From NCBI GenBank assembly GCA_031308135.1, contig JAHLJT010000631.1, positions 220,637,584 through 220,701,583 of the forward strand: a DNA stretch of 64,000 nt, written 5' to 3'. Shown here piece by piece: positions 44,870 through 56,762 of the stretch. The notes under the pieces are model-generated. The model saw only the letters and a program-made list of their open reading frames with translations. It made no database searches and was not told the DNA's origin. Every line of letters begins with the position of its first letter. The first letter of the stretch is position 1. Source of the DNA: Acheta domesticus. Its lineage: Eukaryota > Arthropoda > Insecta > Orthoptera > Gryllidae. Both the position numbers and the translations under genes were made by a program.

Positions 44870-45950
44870 CGTTCAAACGCGCAGTTAGGAAGGCCATAGT
44901 GTATTTTTTGCATTTGCGCGGGCGTGGTATCCAAAGACGCCATGACTTTTTCTAAGAAACCCGTGCCATGAAGGAGCACCGCTCACACTCATAAAATTGC
45001 AGGAACTAGCAATTTTTAACGCGCACATACGCGTCTGCCAAACTGTTTCTTTTACAAAACAATATTGAAAGATGCCGTCTCGCCGCGGTCAACACCATTT
45101 AGCCAACACCATTTGCGCCAACACCATTTAGTAGGCCGCAGCGCATTTCACCGACCGCGAAGACGAAGGGCGTAAACCCTGCCTCCGGGTAGGGCCACGT
45201 ACCCCAACCGCACCGAAAATTCCACGGCAATTTTTTTTGTCGCATGAGCAAGCGCATCATTTGTTTAAATATCTCTCCGCCCTAAGCTGATTTTAAACAA
45301 TTAGAGTGAGGCACTCGGATCATTGGAGGGAATTGAAGCTTTCATTTTGTCGCGCGTGAGACTTCGGAATCATTTGACTTTTGCGTTTCAAAGATGAACT
45401 TGCATCTCGAACTTCTCTTAACTTGACTTTTGGGCTTCAAAGATGCACTTGCAGATGCGTCTCGAACTTTCACTTGCAGAGTCGCCTCTCAAGACGCACT
45501 TGTAATGTCTTGCGTTTCTAGCCTGAACTCGCAATGACTTGTATCTCTGACTTACACTAGCATGAACTTGCTTTATAATTTTGGCACTAGACTGGTACTG
45601 AGAACTCTGAGTTCATCTTAACTTTTGCTCCGACCGGCACTTTGAACTCGGTGTCGCCTGATTCGGGAATCGAACTCAGTTTATCGCACGTTAACGTGAC
45701 ATCGCCGACGCCACAGAGAGTCCTACGGACGTGTGCTGTCGTCCTGTGTCCGGCCTGGGTGAACGAGAAAGTGACGACCGAGGGAGGCCGTTAGCTGCTG
45801 TCATCACGTAACACCGCCACGGGCGGCAGTGATCGAGCCGAACACGCTGTGGGGCATGCCCGCCTCCCACGCCACCCGCTGCGCCGCAGACTGCCGGCGC
45901 GCAGCCGCTCACGAAGGAAATCATCACGCCACAAAACCGTAAGAACTTTG
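44870..45950. other. Inverted copy of contig A 17641-18720
   Basis: It holds the threefold ATGGTGTTGG-type phrase (inverse, about 45083-45133), the degenerate AACTTGCA/TCGAAC repeat region (about 45360-45610) and the GC-rich patch (about 45780-45930). No gene is supported. Confidence 0.4.
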
Positions 45951-46720
45951 TGGATGCAGTGAACCGTTTGATGAGTTTAAACTACAGTACGACATGCAAG
46001 AGTTCAGACTCTTAACTGATTCATCAAAAAGAAGTCTCAAAGAAGTACTTCGGTACAATGGCAACAGCTGCGCTTTAATACTTGTAGGACATTCTATGCA
46101 TATGAAAGAAAGCTGTGAGAAGTTTTAATCCTCTCCAAAATGAAATATAATGATCACGGTTGGATGATATGCGGCGATCTGAAAGTAATAACCATGCGTC
46201 TTGGACAGCAGAGAGGCTACAGTAGTTTCCCCTGCTTCTTGTGTTTATGGAATAGCACAAATAGAGTTCGGCACTGGATAAAAAAGAGAGGCCGTCTAGG
46301 TTAAACTTAGAACCTTGAAGCGGAAGGGTTTTACGAGAAAGTTTGATTGATCGAAGCCCTCCATCCACGACTTCATATAAAACTCGGACTAATGAAACAA
46401 TTTGTTAAGGCCTTCCCGCACGAAGGAGGGTGTATTCAATATTTGCGCAGCAATTTTCGGGACTCTCAGAAATGGAAGTAAAAGAAGGTTTTTCATGGGT
46501 TCAGATAATCGGAAACTTTTTAAGGATGAAGTGTTTTAAATAAAAATAAAAAAATTGTTCAGAAAAGCCCTTGGATAGCATTCAAAGACGTTCTGAACAA
46601 ATTTCTTGGAAACTTTAAGCACACTAATTTTAAGTTCATAGTGGACTTGTTAATGAAATTCAAACATATGAGCCGTTCCAAGACAATGAAGGTACATTTT
46701 CTACATTCTCATTGGACTAC
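45950..46720 (+). pseudogene. Decayed copy of the uncharacterised arthropod repetitive protein family, copy B
   Basis: Same order of fragments as 16860-17640: LQYDMQEFRLLTDSSKRSLK, VLRYNGNSCALILVGHSMHM, a stop near the CEKF/NPLQNE junction, HGWMICGDLKVI, FPCFLCLWNSTNRVRHW, LHIKLGLMKQFVKAFPHE, DNRKLFKDEVF, AFKDVLNKFLGNFKHTNFKF and MKVHFLHSHW. Frameshifts fall at the same places as in A, so decay preceded the split of the two copies. Confidence 0.65.
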
Positions 46721-46849
46721 TCATAACACATTTAATATCATGTCGTCAATTTCATTACTTTGTTTGAATTTCCGCAAAATCAAGCAAAATCAAAGAAAAC
46801 ATTTACATCTAACATAGAAAACAATAATATCTAATTCTTAAGGCATTCC

Positions 46850-48020
46850 TTCCCCTAGTAGTGAAATTAAGAGTTTCTGATAGGAACGAGTTTATTTCAG
46901 GTATTCTAACAGTCTCTGCTTGATAGAATTCATTGCTGATCGTCGCGGTACAGGCTGGGGCTGGGCTGGTTGGGCTGGGGTCGCAAACGGCGACCTCGGA
47001 GTCAAAATGCCCTCTCCCCTCTGACGTCCCGTTACCTTTCTGCAACCCTCGGAGCGCGTTCCGGGCGACCTTGCTTTTCTCGTGCTCGCCAGCCCCTGGC
47101 GTTTGCGACTGCGTAGACTCGGCGCTCTGGAAGCATCGCTAGGTCCTCGTCTTCTTCTTTTCTTCTTCTCGTTCCGGCTTCCTCTTCTTCTCGTTCCGGC
47201 TTCCTCTTCTTCTCGTTCCGGCTTCCTCTTCTTCTCGTTCCGGCTTCCTCTTCTTCTCGTTCCGGCTTCCTCTTCTTCTCGTTCCGGCTTCCTCTTCTTC
47301 TCGTTCCGGCTTCCTCTTCTTCTCGTTCCGGCTTCCTCTTCTTCTCGTTCCGGCTTCCTCTTCTTCTCGTTCCGGCTTCCTCTTCTTCTCGTTCCGGCTT
47401 CCTCTTCTTCTCGTTCGGATTGTTTTAGTGCGATTAATTTTACTGCACGCCCGCGTGCTAAAAGTTCTCCGCACGATGGCAGTCTTGCGACCGCGTGAAT
47501 GACTGAGTTCATGGGCGTCGCGCACTCGATTTACTCAACCATTGTTTTTGCGTATTGCTCCACCAGATTGTTCTTCACGTAATCTAACGTACTTTTCTCC
47601 TGACCAAAACAGCATTCATTCACTTCCCTACTACTAGCTACACAATCTACTAGATAACTAACGCCACTACTTCGGGGTCATACAACTCGTTATTACCTTC
47701 TTTCACAGCAACGTCGTTACGTTGACCAAAATCTGGAGCTAGTCGCGCATTCGACATAATCTCAAGCAAGAAACGTATTCGACGACAACTCTAACAAGAA
47801 GGGCTAGTGGTCAACGGACCGGCGTATTTATTTGGCTGCTCTCCCCCTTAGGGGTGGGCCGGACCTCGTCTCCCCTCTGCGGCTGACCGCGTAGCACGTC
47901 ACCACTACGGATTTCGCACCGAGCGCTACGCGATCTCGCCGGTACTTGCCGCATTTCTATACCGCCGCCGTATTCCGCGCGTCTTTCAAATGGTTCTTAC
48001 GTCCTAACAATGGTTTCAGT
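46850..48020 (-). mobile_element. GC-rich intron insert, copy B
   Basis: Counterpart of 14640-16690. On the minus strand one frame is open from 47512 to 46892: VARLPSCGELLARGRAVKLI, then the E/R/K-rich 22-residue period, then TPAQPAQPQPVPRRSAMNSI and KQRLLEYLK before the stop. The candidate TATA-like and LTR-like signals lie upstream (47800-47850). It may be a real small gene or element ORF; I cannot name it. Confidence 0.3.
47163..47417 (-). repeat. 22-bp minisatellite, about 12 copies
   Basis: Same unit as 15486-16400 in reverse, but less than a third as many copies, with almost no substitutions. The first and last units match the edges of the contig A array. Confidence 0.97.
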
Positions 48021-48028
48021 GTTGATAG

Positions 48029-48045
48029 CGTATATATATATATAT
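48029..48045. repeat. (TA)n microsatellite, short allele
   Basis: About 16 bp of alternating AT against about 32 bp at 14817-14849. Confidence 0.85.
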
Positions 48046-48379
48046 GATGAGTCCCGTAACTTTTGCACCTCTTGCAATTTTGTATCGAGTGTTTAACGGA
48101 TGTTGTGAATGTAACAGTCCGCCACACGAGGTCACGCAGCGCTCCACCAGCAACGCGCGCTCGTTGAAGGGAAGGGATCTTGGGACACGAAGATACGAAA
48201 CTCCAAATATTCAGAAAACTGTTGCAATGTTTTTCCTCAACTCTGCTTTCCTGATGTCTGCAATATTTTTTGTACAATCTTAATTATTTATTCTTATTGT
48301 GTTTTGTTTCAAGATCTCATAAATATCCTGTGATATAAAACCTCATTAAATGGAGTTGAAGTAATAACCAATTTTACTA

Positions 48380-48484
48380 CAATATATGCTAAGAGGATGA
48401 GGCATGACCGAAAACGTAGGCTAAACCAAAGAAATTAGAAAACTAACTAGTGCGAGAGAGTTTGTGCTATTCTGTAGCACCACT
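48380..48484 (-). mobile_element. Short 5' fragment of the non-coding repeat family, copy B
   Basis: Inverse of 14380-14490; ends TCTGTAGCACCAC. Confidence 0.65.
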
Positions 48485-48720
48485 AGATCAATTTACGCGC
48501 ATCTGTTCGAAATGTGCATTCTTATTGGTGATCCACACTTCTAGAAAGAGTCTCATTCCCACCCTTCCATACCCTTCCGAATTTGCTCTCGAGTAGCTCG
48601 CGCCTGCAGCTCCCGAGGTTGGTGAAAGTTAAATGCTTTGCAGGCCTAGTGTAAAGGGTAATGTTCTAAATGTTGCACATTTTAAGCAGACTATGTGGAG
48701 AATTTTGTTTCTTGTTTTAG

Positions 48721-48895
48721 GTACAAGGGTGATTCTCTATTACTACTATGGAACAGTGGCGTGCCTGCTGCTGGCCAATACTATCATGTTTTTCTACACG
48801 ATGGTTTATTTACGAACAGTCCTAAGTGGAAGACATTTATTCAGTTCTCAAGAAGTTTCTATCAATGGCGGAGTTCTGAGAAATCGCAGAGAAAG
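48721..48895 (+). CDS. Methuselah-like GPCR, TM5 exon, copy B
   Basis: The 175-bp exon lies between acceptor CTTGTTTTAG and donor GTAATG. It encodes TRVILYYYYGTVACLLLANT, IMFFYTMVYLRT and a loop ending NGGVLRNRRER. The phases (1 in, 2 out) match the neighbouring exons exactly as in copy A. Confidence 0.87.
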
Positions 48896-49504
48896 GTAAT
48901 GATGTTATGATTTAATTAAGTAAACATGATTTTATGTTCTCTTCAAATGCTTCTGTCACGTTTAGTACGGAATATTGTTATATTATTATTCATTAATACT
49001 TATACATAATACTTAAGTTTAGTATGGTGCCCCCGGCGGCCATTACAATGACATTAACTATGTGTATGTGTGATATGCAAGTTCGTAATAAAAAATCAAA
49101 AACAATAAAGTTAACTGACTCGTCTATCACCAGAAACAGGGAATTGTATGAAAAAGAATATACAAAAGTCTTTTTTCAAAAGACGCTTTTTATTACATTT
49201 CTTGGTATACCTATCTATCACCAATACAGTGAATTCTGACCTGAGGATTCACTTTAAACCAAAAAAGCGTGTAGCAAGTGTTGAAAGGAAGTGTTTCAGC
49301 ACTGTTCGTCGTATGTGCCTTAAATCCCGCAGAAAAATGTTATTTTAGAATCCTTCCAGAATTTTCAAGAAAGGCTCAGATAAAAATAACAGCGAAAAAA
49401 TCGACTTGTCGACGATAATTGAATGTGATTACCTTAATTGACGGTTATAAAACTCCCACAAAATCGCCTTTAGGCGCTGATGAGTATTAAAAAAGCTTTT
49501 TTCC

Positions 49505-51083
49505 CGTAAAGGTACTATATACCGAGTAAAATACACAGTATAGAGAAAGTTATGTCATGCTGCGGAAAACCGTTTTCTAGCTTACAAACAGATATACATG
49601 TTTTGTGGTTCTGTGATACCGAAAAAGATTCTTTTTAAATGTCCGTCTGTATAACTGTCCGCTTCCAATCCATCTATCCGCCTGACCGTCCATCATTCCG
49701 TCTGTCTATCCATCTGACCGCCTGCCTGTCCATCTGGCCGTCAGTCTGTCCATTTGTCCGTCCGCCTGGCTGTCCGAATGTCCGTCAGTCTGTCTTCCCA
49801 TCTCGTTCTCAGTCTGTCCACCTGTCAGTACGTCTGTCTGTCCACCTGTCAGTACGTCTGTCTGTCCACCTGTCAGTACGTCTGTCTGTCCACCTGTCAG
49901 TACGTCTGTCTGTCCACCTGTCAGTACGTCTGTCTGTCCACCTGTCAGTACGTCTGTCTGTCCACCTGTCAGTACGTCTGCCTGTCCACCTGTCAGTACG
50001 TCTGTCTGTCTGTCCATCTGCCCGTCCGTCTGTCCATCTGCCCGTCCGTCAGTCTGTCCATCTGCCCGTCCGTCAGTCTGTCCATTGCCCGTCCGTCAGG
50101 TCTGTCCATTTGCCCGTCCGTCAGTCTGTCCATTTGCCCGTCCGTCAGTCTGTCCATTTGCCCGTCCGTCAGTCTGTCCATTTGCCCGTCCGTCAGTCTG
50201 TCCATTTGCCCGTCCGTCAGTCTGTCCATTTGCCCGTCCGTCAGTCTGTCCATTTGCCCGTCCGTCAGTCTGTCCATTTGCCCGTCCGTCAGTCTGTCCA
50301 TTTGCCCGTCCGTCAGTCTGTCCATTTGCCCGTCCGTCAGTCTGTCCATCTGTCCGTCAGTCTGTCCATCTGTCCGTCAGTCGGTCCATCTGTCCGTCAG
50401 TCTGTCCATCTGTCCGTCAGTCATGTCCATCTGTCCGTCAGTCTGTCCATCTTTCCGTCAATATGACCATCTTTCCGTCAATATGACCATCTGTCCGTCT
50501 GCCACTCTGTCCATTTGCTTCTCTGAATGTCAGTCCGTCTCTCTATTCATCCGTCCCTCTCTGTCCGTCCTTTTCTCCGTCCGTCCGTCTGTCCTTCCGT
50601 CTGTCCGTCCTTTTCTCCGTCCGTCCGTCTGTCCTTCCGTCTGTCCGTCCCTCTGTCTTATCGTCCGTCCGGGTGTCCGTCCGTGTGTCCGTCCGTCTGT
50701 CTGTCCGTCCATCAGTCCATCTGTCCGTCCGTCTGTCTGTCCGTCCGTCCATCCGTCTGTGCGTCCGTGGGCGGTCCGTCTGCCAGTCCATCTTAATGTC
50801 CGATCGTCTATTCGTCCGTCTTAAACGTAATTTTCTTTAAATTGCTCCAATTTTTTCAATGAAAATTGCCTTTTAGTGGTCGCGGTTTTACTATTCTTAA
50901 ATATTTTAAAAGTAATATTTCGATTCTCTTATTAGTACACCAAAAAATTGAGAAAATGTCAAAATCTAATTTGGGTGGCGATAGATGGTAGTGGGAAAGA
51001 GTATTTGGCAAGAAAGAATAGCTGACCCACCAAAGAAAATTAAAAAACGAATACGAGAATATGTATGCCATTCCGTAACACCA
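49505..51083 (-). mobile_element. Minisatellite-bearing copy of the non-coding repeat family, copy B
   Basis: Counterpart of 11814-13366, with GGTGTTACGGAATGGCATAC at its minus-strand start (about 51083) and CCCGTAAAGGTACTATATAC at the other edge. Confidence 0.8.
49640..50820 (-). repeat. GACGGACA-derived minisatellite, copy B
   Basis: The block order is as in 12068-13226: about eight CAGTACGTCTGTCTGTCCAC units (24 bp), about ten to twelve CATTTGCCCGTCCGTCAG units (24 bp), a short block of 20-bp-type units, then irregular GTCCGTCC. Unit counts and some junctions differ from A (for example a GCCCGTCCGTCAGGTCTGTC irregularity at about 50090). Confidence 0.95.
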
Positions 51084-51246
51084 TGAGTTATAGTTTCAAT
51101 TCATCTATGACAACACTGCTGAAACGCTTTATATATTACGTGGCTTATATAAACGCTTTATATATTACACACTATGTATTTTGTGAATGTTCTATTGGAG
51201 GTGGTGTATCACGGGTGGAGGTTACATAGGAATGCTCTGTCCTCAG

Positions 51247-51568
51247 TATGCTGCTCTGCACCAACGTGTTTGTACGGGAATGTATGGCGTCGAGGCTGGA
51301 TGTGGTGCCTCGCTGATGGGCGAGATGTGGCTGTTGTTTGTGATGGTGTGCAGGTCACGGGTGTATGCTCTGTTGGCAGGCTGCTGCTGTTTACCAACTT
51401 ATTCTGCTGATGGGCGTGACGTGGCTATTGAAGGTGGTGGTATACAGGTCATGGGTGGATCCTCTGATGGCAGGCTGCTGCTGTACCCCAAGCTCGTCTC
51501 GCTGATGGGTGTGACGTAGATGCTGGAAGTAGTGATGTACATGTCACTAACGGATCCTCTGTTGACAG
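51247..51568 (+). repeat. 95-bp tandem repeat of the last exon's splice acceptor, copy B
   Basis: Acceptor AGs at 51379, 51473 and 51568 are spaced 94 and 95 bp and are all followed by GCTGCTGCTGT. A more diverged one (CTGTCCTCAG) is at 51246. Only the last leads into an uninterrupted TM6-TM7 frame. From 51379 the in-phase reading stops after LLLFTNLFC; from 51473 after LLLYPKLVSLMGVT. Confidence 0.88.
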
Positions 51569-51860
51569 GCTGCTGCTGTACGCCAAGTTGTTTTCGCTGA
51601 TGGGCGTGACGTGGCTGCTGGAGGTGGTGGTGGTGGCTGCGAATGCGGGACACATTACTATGGCTTTCGTGGGTGTCGTTAATTTTCTTCATGGCTTGGG
51701 CTTATTTGCAACCTGTTGTTGCAATCACAGTGTGCTCGCCGCAGTCAGAAACCGCTTGCAAGCATTCTTTCCACAAGCGTTGTCAAATAAACACTGTGCG
51801 GTGGAAATAGTGCCCAACACGATACCACGTGAAGTTGGCCACAAAACTCATGGATTTTAA
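51569..51860 (+). CDS. Methuselah-like GPCR, last exon (TM6-TM7 and C-tail), copy B
   Basis: This follows acceptor CTGTTGACAG in phase 2, completing Arg from the TM5 exon. TM6 is LFSLMGVTWLLEVVVVAANA and TM7 HITMAFVGVVNFLHGLGLFA; the tail runs CNHSVLAAVRNRLQAFFPQA, then LSNKHCAVEIVPNTIPREVG and HKTHGF before TAA. It is 17 residues longer than copy A because of one extra G after GCGGTG. With the three upstream exons it gives a continuous receptor core apart from the TM4-exon indel. Confidence 0.86.
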
Positions 51861-53545
51861 CAAAAAGTTGCACATCGTTTGCTCAACCATATTTTCCTTT
51901 CCCAGCCATACGAAAAATAGGAGTGGCACAAGTTTCGGGCCAACTTAACGCTGACCAAAATATCCTTTTATTTTGACGAAAGTTGTGTATTATTTAAACA
52001 TTATGCTCTGGTTTGGTGAAACAAAATTTCCCCTTTGCCGCCCGTACAAAGACAAGGGATAAAACGTATTGACCCGCAAAATTGTCCTTTTCCTTACCCA
52101 AACAAAAACATTGAAGCGAAAAACATGTTTATCAAAATACAGTTGGCCAGAAAAATAAAATATTTTTCACAAAATGTGCCGTAATGTTTGACGGGCAATT
52201 TTTACAGGTTTCCTGAACCAAAATTATAGATTTTCCATCAAAACAATTGGTAAAAGCAGAATACATCTGGCGTTTATATCAATCTGGTCAAACAAGTTAA
52301 TTTCGCAAAATTTTGAAGTGACATCATTTTCAAGGTGTGTTGCCCAAAATTTCCCATCCATTCAACACAAAAATTTCAGAAAAACTTCTGAAGGATAAAT
52401 ACTCAACGACATGTCATACAAAAAATAAAACCCGGCGTTGATTTATAAAACTAAACATATATGTAACTTAACGTCACAAGCCGACAGGTAACCCGCCTAT
52501 TTCCACTGATGTCTATTTAGATAAAATAATTCAAATTAACAATTTGATGTAAATAGACCTGTAACTTTTTATTGTTTATTAATGTATTGTGTTTCAACTT
52601 TGTCTCTGTTGAAAACTGAAGTGAACCTCGCAAATGAGGTCGAAACGTCTTTAAAATATATACAATTTTAAAACATGACTGGAATCATCGTTTTTCTTCT
52701 TTGATTAAAAAAAAATAAAATGTTAGCAAAAGGTGAAAGTCAATTTTCGCATCGTATGCTGCCTAACAAGTATAAGCAGGTTCAACTGGTGGGGCAGTAA
52801 CAGCATATGGGTAATTCTACGTGAAATCGGACGAAAAAAAGCCTGACCCCTTCCAACTGGTCTACAAATTTTTTGACTTGTTCAATGTGCTGTAAACAAA
52901 AAGCTAGAAACATAATATTTAGTGCATATGTTTTGAATTTTGACCTTATTTTTATTTATACCAAAAATTAATAAAATTTCAGAATATTTAGGACAAATTT
53001 CAGAAAAAATCGAAATCTCACACAAAAATTCATTCTAATATAAAAAATGTTTCTCCTAGTAGTAAAATAGTTCAAAGAAAAGGTTTCTTGCATTGAGCTA
53101 TTATTTGTATTTTATACTAATGTTTTTACTTCCGAATTCAAAAGTGCAGTCTTGTTTTAAACCTGAATTCCCAAAATACGTTGAAATTGATTTTCAAGTT
53201 TGTTGACCCAAAATATTATACAAACTCTAAATTTTCATGTAAAAAAGAATTGGCGCGTGAAACTGGAAATTTAAAAAGTAACGCGTGTTTAAAATCGAAA
53301 TTGTTTTTTTTTCAAATAATTCATTTTTTAAATAATGTACATGTATTTCACAAAGCGTAAAAAATTACATTTCTAGAACAAAATTTACTAATTATTAGTT
53401 GATGTAACGCTATTCCTAATCATAGATTCTGTAAATGTTGTAATCTAAATTTGTTAATGTCTGTTAAAAATTAATATTATTCTGTACATTTCCATCACAG
53501 TTCACGATCTGACACAGTTAAGGTAAAGTATGTAAATCATTTAAA
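51861..53545. other. Downstream region, inverse of contig A 9268-11075
   Basis: AT-rich, with no supported gene. AATAAA sites (for example about 52428) could serve as polyadenylation signals for the receptor, but none is singled out. Confidence 0.4.
52616..52649 (+). ncRNA. Hammerhead-ribozyme-like motif, copy B
   Basis: CTGAAGTGA, stem ACCTC/GAGGT with loop GCAAAT, then CGAAACGTC, identical to 10158-10191. The box I deviation (T for the final A) is the same. Confidence 0.3.
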
Positions 53546-54068
53546 GTGGTGCTACAGAATGGCACAGACTTTTCCGTATTAGTATTCTATTTCCTTTCGT
53601 CTCGGTTAGCTATTCAGCATTGCCACATACTCTTATCAGCTGCCATCAATCGCCGCCGAAATAATTTTTTTAAACATTTTCTTAGTTTTTCGGTTTACTA
53701 ATAGCAGAAACAAACTATTATTTTAAGAATATTAAAGAAGAGTAAAACGTCGTCCTAAAAGGCAATTTGCATTGAAAATGTGAAGCCATTTTAAGAAAAT
53801 GGCGTTGAAGCCTGACTATAATTGCGAAATGTTAAGCTCTTTTTCACAGAAAATTTTGGAGTTTTCGAAAAACTTCATCGAAAGTTATTTGAAGCATGTT
53901 AACTCACAAATACAATAGTGTTTACAAATTGCGGAAAACGTGCATATTGACTGTGTGAGAGATCCTTCAAGAAATTGCATTACATTTTGAAAAAACAAAA
54001 TTATATCCCACAGTTAACTTTACGTAATAATAAAGAATGCAATTATTACTATCCGTTCAAAAAGTTCG
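53546..54068 (+). mobile_element. Copy of the non-coding repeat family, cut by a gap
   Basis: Starts GTGGTGCTACAGAATGGCAC and runs to the end of the first internal unit (TACTATCCGTTCAAAAAG) before the N run. Counterpart of 8001-9267. Confidence 0.8.
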
Positions 54069-55068
54069 NNNNNNNNNNNNNNNNNNNNNNNNNNNNNNNN
54101 NNNNNNNNNNNNNNNNNNNNNNNNNNNNNNNNNNNNNNNNNNNNNNNNNNNNNNNNNNNNNNNNNNNNNNNNNNNNNNNNNNNNNNNNNNNNNNNNNNNN
54201 NNNNNNNNNNNNNNNNNNNNNNNNNNNNNNNNNNNNNNNNNNNNNNNNNNNNNNNNNNNNNNNNNNNNNNNNNNNNNNNNNNNNNNNNNNNNNNNNNNNN
54301 NNNNNNNNNNNNNNNNNNNNNNNNNNNNNNNNNNNNNNNNNNNNNNNNNNNNNNNNNNNNNNNNNNNNNNNNNNNNNNNNNNNNNNNNNNNNNNNNNNNN
54401 NNNNNNNNNNNNNNNNNNNNNNNNNNNNNNNNNNNNNNNNNNNNNNNNNNNNNNNNNNNNNNNNNNNNNNNNNNNNNNNNNNNNNNNNNNNNNNNNNNNN
54501 NNNNNNNNNNNNNNNNNNNNNNNNNNNNNNNNNNNNNNNNNNNNNNNNNNNNNNNNNNNNNNNNNNNNNNNNNNNNNNNNNNNNNNNNNNNNNNNNNNNN
54601 NNNNNNNNNNNNNNNNNNNNNNNNNNNNNNNNNNNNNNNNNNNNNNNNNNNNNNNNNNNNNNNNNNNNNNNNNNNNNNNNNNNNNNNNNNNNNNNNNNNN
54701 NNNNNNNNNNNNNNNNNNNNNNNNNNNNNNNNNNNNNNNNNNNNNNNNNNNNNNNNNNNNNNNNNNNNNNNNNNNNNNNNNNNNNNNNNNNNNNNNNNNN
54801 NNNNNNNNNNNNNNNNNNNNNNNNNNNNNNNNNNNNNNNNNNNNNNNNNNNNNNNNNNNNNNNNNNNNNNNNNNNNNNNNNNNNNNNNNNNNNNNNNNNN
54901 NNNNNNNNNNNNNNNNNNNNNNNNNNNNNNNNNNNNNNNNNNNNNNNNNNNNNNNNNNNNNNNNNNNNNNNNNNNNNNNNNNNNNNNNNNNNNNNNNNNN
55001 NNNNNNNNNNNNNNNNNNNNNNNNNNNNNNNNNNNNNNNNNNNNNNNNNNNNNNNNNNNNNNNNNNNN
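54069..55068. other. Assembly gap of exactly 1000 N, contig B to contig C
   Basis: Left of the gap is sequence equivalent to contig A at about 8743; right of it is sequence equivalent to A at about 25486. The two sides are therefore not neighbours in copy A. Confidence 0.99.
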
Positions 55069-56084
55069 AAATCGCACAAAAAAGACCAAAATTTGAACTT
55101 CATATTTTTAATAATTTTTAATTTTTTTTCTATTTGTTATATGGATCAAATAAGTTAACACGTGCATTTTATTTTTTTCTAACTTATTATTTTCGGAAAT
55201 ATTGTATAATGAAATTTGCTAAAAATGACGCGCATCACTAACTTAAAAATATCATATACTTGAATCCACTAATTATAGAAATTCCGTTCAAATTCCATTC
55301 GAAACTTAAAAACATGTTTAATTTTTAAGATTTTGCAAATATTTAATTTCCTGAATTTTCATTTTTTTTAAAAAAATGAAATTTTGAAAATTAAATATTT
55401 TTGTAAACTCGATGAGCCAAAAATTAAAAAAAAATTATAAAGGCACTAGAGTATTAGTGATATCTCAGGAAAAATCAAAGTGGAATCTCAGTAACTTTAA
55501 AAATATATTAATATTTTACGAAAGAGCGTACAATAGATTGCTGCAATAGATGCGTTTCTTGCGTTACTGGCCGTCGATTTCTTGAATGAAGCAGTAATTT
55601 AATACTCTTGAGGTGGTAAAACTTCACGATTGAATTTATAAATAAATATTTATGTATATTGATATATTATAAATAATTAAATGACGGATTCTTGACTCAT
55701 GTTTTGATTGACATTTTGAAATTTTTCTGGTCCTCACAACTAACTTTAAATACAAGTATTCTCTTACCATAGAATTCCTGAACTTTCGTTGCAATGCACA
55801 GTTCTTAATGCCTTACCGAATTTACTTCAGGTCTGCGACAACATTTCATTTGATGTTGAAAAAATTTCATTGATGTTGAAAAAATTTACTCATGTCCCTT
55901 GACAAGTGGTTGATTGTATTTCACGACAAGGTCAGGAGGGACCCTATCCCTAGAAAGCAAAGCGGACTCAGCAGTAAAATTCGTTTCGCCCACACGAGGA
56001 AAAGCAGTAGTAGAATTCATTCTGCTGTCGCCCATCCCTTCTGGAGAGAAAGAGTGAACATGTGAGTTGCTATTGTTTCTTTGA

Positions 56085-56532
56085 AACCCTAATCAAGGCA
56101 GACGGCCATTCTTTTATTTTTCGTCGGCAGTTGTATCAAAGGCTGATCGAAACACAATTCGTCAGTGCAGGGGCAGGAACCACGCGCCCGCATACTTACA
56201 ATAGATTTGTTTATCTGTTACGTGTTGAGTGCCACTTTTTCTTGTTGTATTTTGTAGAAAATTGAAACAAGAAATACGCCTATATTTTTTTTTCAAATTT
56301 TTACCTGAGAGAAATTATTAAAAAATATTCATTTTTTTAATTCCAGTTTTTAATGAAATATTATTTTTTGAGAAAGTAATTTACAGAGGAATAAATACAC
56401 ATATCACAATATTAAACGAAAACAAACCAGGAAAATTTTATGTTAAATACATTTGGAGCATCAATCAATCATATTTGCAAAGTCCGCCGTAAATTCCAAA
56501 TTTAATATAGGCAATCACTACAAAAATAATCA
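56085..56532. repeat. First tandem unit, 5' part, complete in contig C
   Basis: Begins GAAACCCTAATCAAGGCAGA and includes the block (about 55919-56185) missing from contig A. It is interrupted at 56533 by the retrotransposon and resumes at 62135, ending with the 30-bp motif at 62291. Confidence 0.55.
56520..56532. repeat. Target-site duplication, 5' side, copy C
   Basis: ACAAAAATAATCA, repeated at 62135-62147 and single at 26641-26653. Confidence 0.92.
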
Positions 56533-56762
56533 CATTCGACTCGTGGATTCCGTAGGGGCACATCGTTCTCGCTGCGTGTCCGCACCGAAGTCTGTGATAC
56601 GAGTTTTGAAGTGTAAAGTGTAAGTGTCAAGGTATCTATTTATACGGAAAATCTACTGTACTAACTACAAGAATACAGTCAAGCCGCCTGCGTGTGCAGC
56701 TGGCTGGACTTATTATGCCAAATGGTGACTACAACAGCAACATAACCAAAGAATCTACCAAC

